From Miscanthus floridulus (Eukaryota; Streptophyta; Magnoliopsida; Poales; Poaceae): a stretch of 64,000 nucleotides of DNA. The stretch's first letter is position 1. Each line of letters begins with the position of its first letter. The notes under the pieces are model-generated. The model saw only the letters and a list, made by a program, of their open reading frames with translations. It was not told the origin of the DNA and ran no database searches. This document shows positions 20,234-32,173 of the stretch, in pieces. Location of the stretch: assembly GCF_019320115.1 (NCBI RefSeq), contig NC_089593.1:17778870-17842869 (forward strand), given 5' to 3'. Both the position numbers and the translations under genes were made by a program.

Positions 20234-22206
20234 TGAAAGGTCCTAATATGGCTAGAGGGGGGGTGAATAGCCTATTTAAAAAATCTACAAATCAACTAGA
20301 GCAATTTGATTAGTATGACAAATAGCGTAATGCAAACTTGCTCTAGCTCTACAAGGGTTGCAAGCCACCTATCCAACAATTCTAGTTGCAATGATTACTT
20401 AGGCACCCAAACTTGCTATGTAACTACTCACTAAGAGCTCTCAATCTTGCTACTCTAAAGAGCTCAACTAGATGAATGACAATAATAAAGCAAGCTCTCA
20501 ATTCTAATTACACTAAAGAGCTTGTATCAACTAGTTTGCAAGAATATAAATAGATGAGTAGGGTGATTATACCGCCATGTAGGGGATGAACCAATCACAA
20601 GATGAAGATTAAGCCAATCATCGGGAGAATGCAAATGATAAGAGACAACCGATTTTTCTCCCGAGGTTCATGTGCTTGCCAACACGCTAGTCCCCGTTGT
20701 GTCGACCAACACTTGGTGGTTCGGCGGCTAAGAGGTGTTTCACAAACCTCGTCCACACGATAGGACACCGCAAGAACCGACCCACAAGTGAGGTAACTCA
20801 ATGACACGAGCAATTTACTAGAGTTACCTTTCGGCGCTCCGCCGGGGAAGGTACAACTCCCCTCACAATCATCGGAGATGGCCACGAACAATCACCAACT
20901 CATGCCAATCCTCCACCACTGCTCCAACCATCTAGGTGGTGGCAACCACTAAGAGTAACAAGCAAAATCCGCAGCGCAACACGAATACCAAGTGCCTCTA
21001 GATGCAATCACTCAAGCAATGCACTTGGATTCTCTCCCAATCTCATAAAGATGATGAATCAATGATGGAGATGAGTGGGAGGACTTTGGCTAAGCTTACA
21101 AGGTTGCTATATCAATGAAAATGTGCAAGAGAGTGAGCTTGAGCTAGCCATGGGGCTTAAATAGAAGCGTCCACGAAATAGAGCTGTTGTACCCTTTCAC
21201 TGGGCACACTGCGGGCTGACCAGACGCTCCGGTCAGACTTGACCGGATGCTGGCCCTCAGCGTCCGGTCGCTCGATGGACGCCACGCGTCACTAGCTTCA
21301 AACGCTGTTCGTCAGATTTCAACGGCTACGAAGCTGACTGGACACTCCGGCAAAATTGACCGGACGCTGAAGCCCCAGCGTCCGGTCATTTCCAATAAGC
21401 TCCCCGAGGCATATTTTTTCGACCATACGCGTCCGGTCCACCTTGACCGGACATAGACCAGCATCCGGTGCAATACCCTAGGTACTATGCAGACCTGTCA
21501 GTTTAACCGGACACAGCCTATCAGCGTTCGGTCGCTTTTGCCGGAGCATCCGGTCAATAGACCGACTCACGCACCCTCTGCTGCCACTGACCGGACGCAC
21601 CGGTCCAGCCAAGGCCAGCGTCTAGTCACTTGCAGTGACCTCCAACTTTTCTGTCTAGGGCGCCGGTGGCACCGTCGGACTATCCGCACTCTACGGGCGG
21701 ACACTCCGCCGGTGGAGTTTCTTACCCTTGCACCTAAACTTCACCACCCTTGATCAAATGTTCCAACCACCAAGTGTATCACCTTGTGCACATGTGTTAG
21801 TGTATTTTCACAAATATTTTCAAGGATGTTAGCACTCCACTAGATCCTAAATGCATATGCAATGAGTTAGAGCATCTAGTGGCACTTTGATAACCGCATT
21901 TCGATACAAGTTTCACTCCTCTTAATAGTATGGCTATCTATCCTAAATGTGATCACACTCACCAAGTGTCTTGATCACTAAAACAAAATGGCTCATACAT
22001 TTTATACCTTTTCCTTGAGCCTTTTGTTTTTCTCTTTCTTCTTTTCCAAATTTAAGCATTTGACCATCACCTTGCCATCACCATTGTCATGATCTTCGCC
22101 ATTGGTTCATCACTTGGAGTAGTGCTACCTATCTCATAATCATCTTGATAAACTAGGTTAGCACTTAGGGTTTCATCAATTAACCAAAAACAAACTAGAG
22201 CTTTCA
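20234..22206 (-). repeat. Copia 3' LTR (1973 bp)
   Basis: Starts TGAAAGGTCCTAATATGG and ends AACTAGAGCTTTCA. A GACCGGACGC/GCGTCCGGTC palindrome cluster occupies about 21215-21625. It pairs with 29981-31951. Confidence 0.95.
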
Positions 22207-23388
22207 ATCTCCCCCTTTTTGGTAATTGATGACAACCCATATACAAAGATATGAATTAAAGTTCATTTGAATCCATGTTGCTTGCCCAAGCATATTTACC
22301 ATGTGTAAAAGATATGGGCAAGTTTCATGAACTCCATATGATAGCAATTGCTCCCCCTACATATGTCCTAAGAGTTTGGGTTGAAGCTTTGCACATATGA
22401 TTAGATAGGAAATATAGGAGTCAATTTCTACCAAATGATGCTAAGGTATAAGAGATGAACCTTTGAAGCGTGATACCAATCGGAGTGCACCAATATACCA
22501 TCCTTAGCACCATTAGTAACTAGACATATACAAGAACTAGAATACCCCGTGAGATCAACATTACATGCAAGGGTCTAGTTTCCATAGAATGAACATAAGT
22601 CTAGTTACTTAGCCTATGCATGCTAGTTTTTCATTTCAACATTTAAACATACAACTAGCATACACCACACAAGCGTGGACATTTGAAATTAAAACTTATG
22701 CCATGCAAGCAAACATATGTAATGTTCATTCAAATGCACCATACAAGTTTATGAGCTTGCTCCCCCTATTTGTATGCTCAAAATTTTAATTGATCCCCTT
22801 CTTTTGTCATATATTCCCCTTCTTTTGTCATATATTATCTCTCCCCCTTTGTTTCACTATCTTTGTACACTATTTCTCCTCCTTTGTCATCAATGACCAC
22901 AAAAGCTTAAAGTATAGATAGGGTCGGATTATTATTGTCAACAATTTGCACAAAAGGTGGCCTCAAATTATAGATATGTTGGGGTGAAACCATGTGAAAT
23001 GAGGATCATTTTCCCAATTTAGTTCAATCTAGATTACTTGCAAAAGATATTTAACTCGGTTTGATCCAAGGACAAGCTTCTTCACACCTCCAAATAAGGG
23101 TTATCTTGTACCATGTTGAGTTAAACACTTATAGCTCATTTTTTAAATCAAACACTAGGTTTACAAGCCCACAAACATGTCATATGCTACCACTAGATCA
23201 TTTCAAACATACAAGCAATAGTGGTACCATACAAGCATCAAATTCATTTGATTTTCATGAATGGGCCTATTCAAATGTGAAATATGTCTAGATGCACTAA
23301 TCATGTCCTTAGCAAGGATGCATGCCATGCCAATCAACTTTTACCTTGGATTGCTCGAAGGAGAGGCATGTCATATAATGGGGGTGCA
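22207..23388 (-). other. Copia 3' untranslated region with multiple polypurine tracts
   Basis: No reading frame is present. On the minus strand AAAAAGGGGGAGAT (22207-22220) abuts the 3' LTR and is the primary polypurine tract. Further AGGGGGAG-type boxes occur near 22350, 22760 and 22848, plus a duplicated GACAAAAGAAGGGG motif near 22797-22825. Repeated polypurine tracts upstream of the 3' LTR are a described Sirevirus trait. Confidence 0.7.
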
Positions 23389-23865
23389 TCAACACATATT
23401 GGAGAAGTCAAGTATGTTCAATTCATTCCTTAGCTTGCAAAACCTCTTCTCATCAAGTAGCTTGGTGAATATGTCGGCAAGTTGATCTTCGGTGCCCACA
23501 CTCTCTATGCAAATGTCCCCTTTTTGTTGATGATCTCTTATGAAATGATGATGGACATCTATATGCTTTGTTCTTGAGTGTTGAACCGGGTTGTTGGTGA
23601 GCTTTATGGCACTTTCATTGTCATATAGCAATGGCACTTGCTTGAACTTGATTCCAAAGTCACTCAAAGTAGCCTTCATCCAAAGTAATTGAGCACAACA
23701 ACTACCGGCCGAAATGTACTTCGCTTCGGTGGTTGAAAGTGCTACACTATTTTGCTTCTTTGATGACCAAGATACAAGTGATCTTCCCAATAGTTGACAT
23801 GTGCCCGATGTGCTCTTTCTCTCAACTTTGCATCCCGCATAATCGGAATCCGAATATCCAATCAA
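23389..23865 (-). pseudogene. Copia RNase H domain
   Basis: The frame carries the copia RNase H signatures IGYSDSDYAGCKVERKSTSG, LVSWSSKKQNSVALSTTEAK and the C-terminal HHHFIRDHQQKGDI...DQLADIFTKLLD. It is separated from RT by two in-frame stops near 23971 (after CMCARF) and 23890 (in HVGL|YPKG, where Trp is usual), so RT-RNase H is not continuous in this copy. Stop at 23389. Confidence 0.85.
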
Positions 23866-23970
23866 CTCAAATCTTGCTCCTTTGGGATATCATAATCCAA
23901 CATGTTGTGTATGCTTTAAGTACCTCAATATTCTCTTAGTTGCCTTCAAATGAATTTCTCTTGGTGAGGC

Positions 23971-24495
23971 TTAAAATCTAGCACACATGCATACACTAAA
24001 CATCACATCTGGCCTTGATGCGGTCACATAGAGTAGGCTTCCAATCATAGACCGATACATCTTTTGATCCACCATGTTGCCACTAGTATCACTATCCAAG
24101 CTTCCACTTGTCCCCATTGATGTACTAATAGCTTTACTATCATCCATTCCAAACTTCTTGAGCATGTCCTTGATATACTTGTCTTGACTTACAAATGTGC
24201 TATTCTTCATTTGCTTGATTTGAAGACCAAGGAAGTAACTAAGCTCTCCAATCATGGACATCTCAAACTCACTTGCCATCATCTTGCCAAACTCCTCACA
24301 AAATTCTTGATTTGTTGACCCAAAGATGATATCATCAACATAGATTTGTATTACAAACAAGTCATTCCCAAGCTTCTTGGTGAAGAGAGTGGTGTCAACC
24401 TTTCCCATCTTGAATCCCTTAGAGAGTAGGAAATCCCTCAATCTCTCATACCATGCTCTAGGTGCTTGTTTCAATCCATACAAAGCTTTTCTCAA
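23971..24495 (-). pseudogene. Copia reverse transcriptase, C-terminal half
   Basis: Contains RKALYGLKQAPRAWYERL, the catalytic box FVIQIYVDDIIFGSTN (YVDD) and SYFLGLQIKQ, ending at a stop just before the RNase H connection. It is joined to the preceding RT half by a one-base frameshift near 24495-24515. Confidence 0.9.
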
Positions 24496-25913
24496 CTTGT
24501 AGACATGGTTGGGTTCTTCTCATCTTCAAAACCAGGAGGTTGCTCAACATACACAAGCTCATTGATGTACCCATTTAGAAATGCACTTTTCACATCCATT
24601 TGGTACAACTTGATGTTGTGGGCACATGCATAAGCTAGCAAGATCCTAATTGCTTCTAATCTTGTAACCGGGGCATATGTTTCTCCAAAGTCAAGACATT
24701 CAACTTGAGTGTAACCTTGAGCCACTAATCTTGCTTTGTTCCTTATTACTATCCCATCTTGATCTTGCTTGTTCTGAAAGACCCACTTAGTTTCAATCAC
24801 ATTATGATCCTTAGGCCTCTCAACTAAATCCCATACTTCGTTTCTTGTGAAGTTGTTTAGCTCTTCATGCATAGCGTTGATCCAATCAACATCCCTCAAA
24901 GCTTCATCTATCTTCTTAGGTTCAATGGATGACACAAATGAGAAATGCTCACAAAATGAAGCCAATCTTGATCTTGTTTGCACACCTCTTGAAATATCAC
25001 CAATGATAGTATCCAATGGATGATCTCTTGCAACATTGGTTGGTTGAAGCATTTGCACTTGATTGCTAGCATTTGATTGATCACTTGGTTGAGATGATGA
25101 ACTAGCCATTTGTTGATCTTGCACATTGCCATTACTAGTGCTTGCTTGGATTTGATCATGAGAACCACTAGATTGCATATTTGAGTTAGAGAGCACTTGA
25201 TTCTTGTCATCAACATCAATCACCTCTCTAGGCCTTAACTCACCAATGTCTATGTTCTTCATTGCATTGACCAATTGAGTGCCTCTTACATCATCTAGAT
25301 TCTCATCTTCCTCTTGGGAACCATTTGTTTCATCAAATTCCACATCATGAACCTCCTCAAGAGTACCACTAGCCAAATTCCAAACTCTATAAGCCTTGCT
25401 AGTAGTGGAGTAACCAAGCAAGAAACCTTCATCACATTTCTTTGCAAACTTGCTCAATCTAGTGCCTTTCTTCAATATATAGCATTTACAACCAAAAACC
25501 CGGAAGTATGCTATGTTGGGCTTTCTTCCATTCAATAGCTCATAAGGTGTCTTTTCCATCATGGGGTGACAATAGAGTCGGTTGCTATAGTAGCAAGCCA
25601 TGTTGATTGCTTCGGCCCAAAATGAATGACTCACATTGTACTCACTCAACATTGATCTTGCCATATCAATCAAGGTTCTATTCTTTCTTTCAACTAGCCC
25701 ATTTGATCGAGGAGTATACTTGGCCAAGAATTGATGTCTAATTCTAAATTCATCACATAGCTCATCAATTCTAGTGTTCTTGAATTCACTACCATTGTCA
25801 CTTCTAACTTTCTTGATGGTTGTCTCAAACTCATTGTGAATGCCCTTGACAAATTCTAATTGCTTCCAATCTAGCAACCGAGGCATATGTTTCTCCAAAG
25901 TCAAGACCTTCAA
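24492..25913 (-). pseudogene. Copia integrase C-terminus fused to RT N-terminus (copy B)
   Basis: An open frame of about 473 codons begins inside copied sequence and runs through the integrase core end (KVRSDNGSEFKNTRIDELCD, YTPRSNGLVERKNRTLIDMA), the GKKPYE-like LLNGRKPNIAYF region and FGCKCYILKKG. It then passes an acidic linker and enters RT ([40 protein letters not shown]). It starts at a chimeric junction near 25848-25860, where RT sequence of copy A is followed by integrase sequence again. It ends by frameshift near 24500. Confidence 0.88.
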
Positions 25914-27215
25914 TTTGAGTGTAACCTTGAGCCACTAATCTTGCTTTGTTCCTTATTACTATCCCTTCTTGATCTTGCTTGTTCCGAAAGACCCACTTGG
26001 TTCCAATTACATTATGTTCCATAGGCCTCTCAACTAACTCTCATACTTGACTTCTTTTGAAGTTGTTTAGTTCTTCATGCACAGCATTGACCCAATCAAC
26101 ATCCTTCAAAGCTTCATCTATCTTCTTAGGTTCAATGGATGACACAAATGAGAAATGTTCACAAAATAATGCCAATTTGGATCTTGTTTGTACACCTCTA
26201 GAAATATCACCAATTATAGAGTCCAAAGGATGATCTCTTGCGACAATGGTTAGTTGGACACTTGCACTTGATTGCTTGCATTTGATTGATCATTTGGTTG
26301 AGATGATGAACTAGCCACTTGTTGTTGATCTTGCACTTTGTCAACACTAGCACTTACTTGACTTTGATCTTGAGAACCACTAGCTTGTACATTTGAGTTA
26401 GAGAGCACTTGATTCTTGTCATTTTCAACATCAATCACCTCTCTAGGTCTTATATCACCAATGTCCATGTTCTTCATTGTATTGACTAATTGAGTGCCTC
26501 TCACATCATCTAGATTCTCATCTTCCTCTTAGGAACTATTTGTTTCATCAAATTCCACATCATGAATCTCCTCAAGAGTACCACTAGCCAAATTCCAAAC
26601 TCTATATGCCTTGCTAGTAGTGGAGTAACCAAGCAAGAAACCTTCATCACATTTCTTTTCAAACTTGCTCAATCTAGTGCCTTTCTTCAATATATAGCAT
26701 TTACAACAAAAAACTCAAAAGTATGTTATGTTGGGCTTTCTTCCATTCAATAGCTCATAAGGTGTCTTCTCCATCATGGGGTGACAATAGAGTAGGTTGC
26801 TATAATAGCAAGCCATGTTGATTGCTTCGGCCCAAAAAGAATGATTCACATTGTACTCACTCAACATTGATCTTGCCATGTCAATTAAAGTTCTATTTTT
26901 TATTTCAACTAGGCCATTTGATTGTGGAGTATACTTGGCCAAAAATTGATGCCTAATTCCAAACTCATCACACAAATCATCCACTCTTGTGTTCTTAAAC
27001 TCTCTTCCATTATCACTTCTCACTTTCATGATGGTTGTTTCAAACTCATTATGAATTCTCTTGATGAATGTCTTGAAGGTTGCAAACACATCACTTTTGT
27101 CAACAAGAAAGAATACCAATGTGTATCTAGTGAAATCATCCACAATCACAAATCCATATTTGTTTCCACCAATGCTAGTGTATGTGGTTGGTCCAAACAA
27201 GTCTATGTGCACCAA
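25831..27215 (-). pseudogene. Copia integrase C-terminus plus RT N-terminus (copy A, duplicated and broken)
   Basis: This is the first copy of the integrase-RT segment. 26715-27215 holds the integrase core (VHIDLFGPTTYTSIGGNKYG, DDFTRYTLVFFLVDKSD, KVRSDNGREFKNTRVDDLCD). 26250-26504 and 26041-26226 carry the linker (IIGDISRGVQTRSKL, FVSSIEPKKIDEALKDVDWV). 25831-26022 starts RT ([36 protein letters not shown]) and breaks off. Stops and shifts separate the pieces. The two copies differ at many residues, so this is not a simple recent duplication. Confidence 0.88.
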
Positions 27216-27366
27216 CTCAAAATGCCTTGGATGTGCTCATCATGCTCTTCTTAGGATGTGTGTTACTGACTTGCTTTCCGGCTTGACATGCACTACATAG
27301 CTTATCCTTCTCAAATGTGTCATCTTTCAAGCCTCTAACTAAGTCATGCTTGATCAACTTGTTCAA

Positions 27367-27801
27367 TTATTTCATTCCAACATGACCAAGCCTTCTATGC
27401 CATAACCAACCTATGCTGAACTTAGTGAGCAAACATGTTGACAATTGAGCTTCTCTAGCATTGAAATCAACCAAGTATAGATTCTCATATCTAAATCCTT
27501 TGAATATCAAGTTAGAGCCATCTACACTTATGATCTCTACATCATCCACACCAAATATGCACTTGAAACCAAGATCACACAATTGAGCTACCGACAATAG
27601 GTTGAAGTTCAAGCTCTCTACTAGTAGCATATTGGAAATGCTCAAGTCATTGGATATTGCAATCTTACCAAGCCCTTTGACCTTGCCTTTGCCATTGTCA
27701 CCAAATATGATACTATCAATCCCATTGCTCTTGCTTTCATTGATTGAATTGAACATTCTTGAATCACCGGTCATGTGTTGTGTGCACCCACTATCAAGCA
27801 C
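27367..27801 (-). pseudogene. Copia protease and GAG-pre-integrase domain
   Basis: Begins at the aspartic protease site MLDSGCTQHMTGD and continues to the pre-integrase zinc region (FSIGWLWHRRLGHVGMK). It ends at a TAA where relatives have a codon (MK|LNKL). Downstream the zinc region continues past the stop toward the integrase core through 27216-27366. Only this single stop interrupts an otherwise well-preserved domain. Confidence 0.85.
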
Positions 27802-27844
27802 CCAATGCCTTCCTCCGGCTTTATAATTTACCTACAAAAGAAGA

Positions 27845-29920
27845 TCAATTCTTTTTAGGTACCCAAACTTGCTTGGGTCCTTTTAGGTTAGTCACCAAGG
27901 TCTTTGGTACCCAAATGGCCTTCTTCTTTGGGCCCACAATTGGTGTACCAATGAACTTAGCCTTCACACCATTGACACCCTTATAAAGCATGTAATAAGA
28001 ATCAAATTTGATTGAGGATACATTAGGTAGCTTGTTCTTGTTAGTCTTGCAATTTTGCTCTATATGCCCAACTTGCTTGCATCTATTGCAAAACCGACCA
28101 TTGCCCTTCACAAAGTTAGCTTTGGGAGTGACAAAGGCCGCCTTGCCTTTCTTGGGGGTATAGCCTAATCCCTCTTTGTTGAGAGAAAATCTTTGGCTAC
28201 CCAAACACTTTAGCAAGTGGGCTTCTCCACCATAGGCAGTGCCTAAGGCATGAGTGAGCTCATTCACCTCCTTCTTGAGGTTCTCATTTTCCACCATTAG
28301 TGATGTATCATTCATAGGTGGAGTAGTAATGATTGTGCTACAAGAAGTGTTAGTAGGAGCAACAATAATGGGTTCATGAAAAGATTCATCAATAAGATCA
28401 CATGTTAGTCCCACATCACATGTTATGATCACTTGCTCCTTCTTGGCTTCCTCCACTTTGACTTGCTCAATAAGAAAGGAGTGAGCCTTTTCAAGCTTAG
28501 AGTGAGCTTTACCAAGCTTCTCATGGGCTTCCATTAGCCTCTCATGAGTGGCATTGAGCCCATCAAGGGATTGCTCAAGAAATTTGACTTTCTTGTTCAA
28601 TTCCTTGCACTCCTTTCTCTTCATCTCAAAGCAAGTATGCACTTGCTCACACATGTCCATGAGCTCCTCCTTGGAGTACTCCTCATCATCATCATCACTT
28701 CTACAAGCATCACTTTCACATTCATCATCATCACTCACATCATATTTTACCTTGGTAGGTTTTGCCATGAGGCACGTCGATGGAGTGTCGAAGATGGAGG
28801 GCTTGTTGTTGATGGCAATGCTTGCTAGTGCTCTCTTGATAGATTTCTTGTCATCATCACTAGAGCTATCACTATCCGAAGAGCCATCACTATCCCATGT
28901 GACCACATAGCCTCCACCCTTCTTCTTATTTTGGAAGGTCATTCTCTTCTCCTTCTTTTCTTTCTTATCCTCCTTGTGCTTCTTCTTCTCATCCTCATCA
29001 TTGTCACTATTGTATGGACAATTTGCTACTACATGATCGGGGCTTTTGCAATTGTAGCATCTTCTTACATACTCTTTCTTCTTGGTGTGATCTCTTCTCT
29101 TTCTTGCACCATAGCCCTTCTTCTTCATAAACTTGCCCATCTTGCGCACAAAGAGAGCCATAGCTTCATCATTAATATCACTAAGATCATCATCACTTGA
29201 TTCTTTCTTGGACTTGCCCTTGTTCTTTGATGATGATGAGCTAGCCTTGAATGCTATGCTTTTCTTCTTCTTGTCTTCTTCTTCCTTCTTGTCATCCTTG
29301 TCATCCCCCTCCCTTTTCACACGGTATGTCTCTTGTGTCAAGACATCACCTAGTACTTGGTTGGGGGTAATATCCTTCAATCCTCCTCTTATGATTAGCA
29401 ATCTTAACATCTCAAATCTTGGAGGTAGGCACATCAAGAACCGATGAGAGACGTCATCATCCTTGATCTTCTCTCCCAAAGCCTTCAAGTCATTGACAAT
29501 TACTTGTAATCGATGGAACATCTCCGGAATGCTCTCATCTTCCTTCATCTTGAAGCTTGTCAATTTGTCCTTGAGGATATACAACTTGGCACTCTTCACC
29601 GCCGGTGTGCCCTCATATGTTTCCTCCAATCTCTTCCACACCTCATTTGCTCTTTCACAATCCTTGATTTGCTCAAACACCTTGGAATCAATGGCATTGT
29701 ATATAGTGTTGAGAGCCATTGTATTGCATTGCTTGTTGATCTTATCTTGGTTGGTGGGATCATTGGGATCAATGATAGCATAGTCATTCTCGGTCACTTC
29801 CCATACTTGATCATTGATTGAACCAAGATACATCCTCATCTTTCTCTTCCAATAATCATAGCATGTGCTATCAAAGAGCGATGGTTTGCCCCCCACATGG
29901 TTAAACACAACTTGAGCCAT
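27845..29920 (-). CDS. Sirevirus-type gag, intact (691 codons)
   Basis: This is the longest intact reading frame in the window. It starts at MAQVVFNHVGGKPSLFDSTC about 45 bases inside the primer site. Residues ~1-200 form the copia gag polypeptide domain (YDYWKRKMRMYLGSINDQVW, VWKRLEETYEG). A lysine/aspartate-rich region follows. Two CX2CX4HX4C zinc knuckles are visible: CYNCKSPDHVVANC in the middle and CNRCKQVGHIEQNC near the C-terminus. Between them is a coiled-coil stretch (LEKAHSFLIEQVKVEEAKK). A long gag with two knuckles fits Sireviruses. Its product would form the virus-like particle and bind the element's RNA. Intactness plus young LTRs suggest it could supply gag in trans. Transcription is expected leftward from the LTR at 29981-31951. 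Confidence 0.92.
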   Translation of the reverse strand: MAQVVFNHVGGKPSLFDSTCYDYWKRKMRMYLGSINDQVWEVTENDYAIIDPNDPTNQDKINKQCNTMALNTIYNAIDSKVFEQIKDCERANEVWKRLEETYEGTPAVKSAKLYILKDKLTSFKMKEDESIPEMFHRLQVIVNDLKALGEKIKDDDVSHRFLMCLPPRFEMLRLLIIRGGLKDITPNQVLGDVLTQETYRVKREGDDKDDKKEEEDKKKKSIAFKASSSSSKNKGKSKKESSDDDLSDINDEAMALFVRKMGKFMKKKGYGARKRRDHTKKKEYVRRCYNCKSPDHVVANCPYNSDNDEDEKKKHKEDKKEKKEKRMTFQNKKKGGGYVVTWDSDGSSDSDSSSDDDKKSIKRALASIAINNKPSIFDTPSTCLMAKPTKVKYDVSDDDECESDACRSDDDDEEYSKEELMDMCEQVHTCFEMKRKECKELNKKVKFLEQSLDGLNATHERLMEAHEKLGKAHSKLEKAHSFLIEQVKVEEAKKEQVIITCDVGLTCDLIDESFHEPIIVAPTNTSCSTIITTPPMNDTSLMVENENLKKEVNELTHALGTAYGGEAHLLKCLGSQRFSLNKEGLGYTPKKGKAAFVTPKANFVKGNGRFCNRCKQVGHIEQNCKTNKNKLPNVSSIKFDSYYMLYKGVNGVKAKFIGTPIVGPKKKAIWVPKTLVTNLKGPKQVWVPKKN

Positions 29921-29961
29921 AATTTGACACCGAGGTTGTTAAGCCTTCAATCAAACGGTGA

Positions 29962-29978
29962 CCATGGCTCTAATACCA
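29962..29978 (-). other. Copia primer-binding site (initiator Met tRNA type)
   Basis: The minus strand reads TGGTATTAGAGCCATGG two bases after the 5' LTR end, close to the standard TGGTATCAGAGC initiator-methionine tRNA complement used by copia elements. Confidence 0.9.
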
Positions 29979-29980
29979 CT

Positions 29981-31951
29981 TGAAAGGTCCTAATATGGCT
30001 AGGGGGGTGAATAGCCTATTTAAAAAATCTACAAATCAACTAGAGCAATTTAATTAGTATGACAAATAGCGTAATGCAAACTTGCTCTAGCTCTACAAGG
30101 GTTGCAAGCCACCTATCCAACAATTCTAGTTGCAATGATTACTTAGGCACCCAAACTTGCTATGTAACTACTCACTAAGAGCTCTCAATCTTGCTACTCT
30201 AAAGAGCTCAACTAGATGAATGACAATAATAAAGCAAGCTCTCAATTCTAATTACACTAAAGAGCTTGTATCAACTAGTTTGCAAGAATGTAAATAGATG
30301 AGTAGGGTGATTACACCGCCGTGTAGGGGATGAACCAATCAAAAGATGAAGATTAAGCCAATCACCGGGAGAATGCAAATGACAAGAGACAACCGATTTT
30401 TCTCCCGAGGTTCACGTGCTTGCCAACACGCTAGTCCCCGTTGTGTCGACCAACACTTGGTGGTTCGGCGGCTAAGAGGTGTTTCACAAACCTCATCCAC
30501 ACAATAGGACACCGCAAGAACCGACCCACAAGTGAGGTAACTCAATGACACGAGCAATTTACTAGAGTTACCTTTCGGCGCTCTGCCGGGGAAGGTACAA
30601 CTCCCCTCACAATCACCGGAGATGGCCACGAACAATCACCAACTCATGCCAATCCTCCACCGCTGCTCCAACCGTCTAGGTGGTGGCAACCACCAAGAGT
30701 AACAAGCGAAATCTACAGCGCAACACGAATACCAAGTGCCTCTAGATGCAATCACTCAAGCAATGCACTTGGATTCTCTCCCAATCTCACAAAGATGATG
30801 AATCAATGATGGAGATGAGTGGGAGGACTTTGGCTAAGCTCACAAGGTTGCTATGTCAATGAAAATGTGCAAGAGAGTGAGCTTGAGCCGGCCATGGGGC
30901 TTAAATAGAAGCCCCCACGAAATAGAGTCGCCGTACCCTTTCACTGGGCACACTGCGGGCTGACCGGACGCTCCGGTCAGACTTGACCGGACGCTGGCCC
31001 TCAGCATCCGGTCGCTCGATGGATGCCACGTGTCACTAGCTTCAAACGTTGTTCGTCGGATTTCAACGGCTACGAAGCTGACCGGACACTCCGGCAAAAT
31101 TGACCGGACGCTGAAGCCCCAGCGTCCGGTCATTTCTAGTAAGCTCCCCGAGGCATATTTTTTCGACCGGACGCGTCCGGTCCACCTTGACTGGACATAG
31201 ACCAGCGTCCGGTGCAATACCCTAGGTACTATGCAGACCTATCAGTTTGACCGGACGTAGCCTATCAGCGTCCGGTCGCTGAGTGACCCAGCGTCCGGTC
31301 AATAGACCGACGCGCGCACCCTCTACTGCCACTGACCAGACGCACCAGTCCAGCCGAGGCCAGCGTCCGATCACTTGCAGTGACCTCCAACTTTTCTGTC
31401 TAGGGCGCCGGTGGCACCGTCGGACTATCCGCACTCTACGGGCGGACACTCCGCCGGTGGAGTTTCTTACCCTTGCACCTAAACTTCACCACCCTTGATC
31501 AAATGTGCCAACCACCAAGTGTATCACCTTGTGCACATGTGTTAGTGTATTTTCACAAATATTTTCAAGGATGTTAGCACTCCACTAGATCCTAAATGCA
31601 TATGCAATGAGTTAGAGCATCTAGTGGCACTTTGATAACCGCATTTCGATACAAGTTTCACTCCTCTTAATAGTACGGCTATCTATCCTAAATGTGATCA
31701 CACTCACCAAGTGTCTTGATCACTAAAACAAAATGGCTCCTACATTTTATACCTTTGCCTTGAGCCTTTTGTTTTTCTCTTTCTTCTTTTCCAAGTTTAA
31801 GCATTTGACCATCACCATGCCATCACCATTGTCATGATCTTCGCCATTGCTTCATCACTTGGAATAGTGCTACCTATCTCATAATCATCTTGATAAACTA
31901 GGTTAGCACTTAGGGTTTCATCAATTAACCAAAAACAAACTAGAGCTTTCA
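29981..31951 (-). repeat. Copia 5' LTR (1971 bp)
   Basis: Starts TGAAAGGTCCTAATATGG and ends AGAGCTTTCA. A CCGGAC palindrome cluster lies at about 30958-31385. It differs from the 3' LTR by scattered substitutions and a 2-base deletion in the G-run near 30000. Confidence 0.95.
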
Positions 31952-32166
31952 CTAGGCGAGAGAGGGAGCTAGTCCTAGGTCTCTGCATTGAGCGGCGTGG
32001 GCTGCTTGAGATGTTGATCTCAGGTAGCGAGGAAGCGTGCGTATTACAGAGTGTTGCACGTTGCTTGCGCGCGTGTGTGTTTGAATCTCCGTCTGTCTGT
32101 GCGTGCGTCTATGCGTGAGTTCGTGAACCCATGAGCTCGTGTCCAGAAATGGCCCCGGTCACTCCC

Positions 32167-32173
32167 TTTTATA
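32167..32173 (-). promoter_or_regulatory. TATA box in the Tat 5' LTR
   Basis: Minus-strand CTATAAAAGGG, matching the motif at 5761 in the other LTR. It would position the element's transcription start near 32140. The copia now inserted downstream at 31951 would interrupt any transcript. Confidence 0.6.

Larger units (their letters stand above)
20234..31951 (-). mobile_element. Sirevirus-like Ty1/copia retrotransposon, complete with both LTRs
   Basis: An 11.7-kb element inserted in the Tat 5' LTR, flanked by CTAGG duplications (20229-20233 and 31952-31956). It has TG...CA LTRs of 1973 and 1971 bp, a Met-tRNA-type primer site, gag-PR-IN-RT-RNase H order on the minus strand, and a polypurine tract. 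Sirevirus features are a long gag with two zinc knuckles, several polypurine boxes before the 3' LTR and clustered CCGGAC palindromes in the LTRs. LTRs differ at about 7 of the first ~410 bp, so the insertion is young relative to the Tat host. Gag is intact; pol has stops, frameshifts and an internal duplication. Confidence 0.93.
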
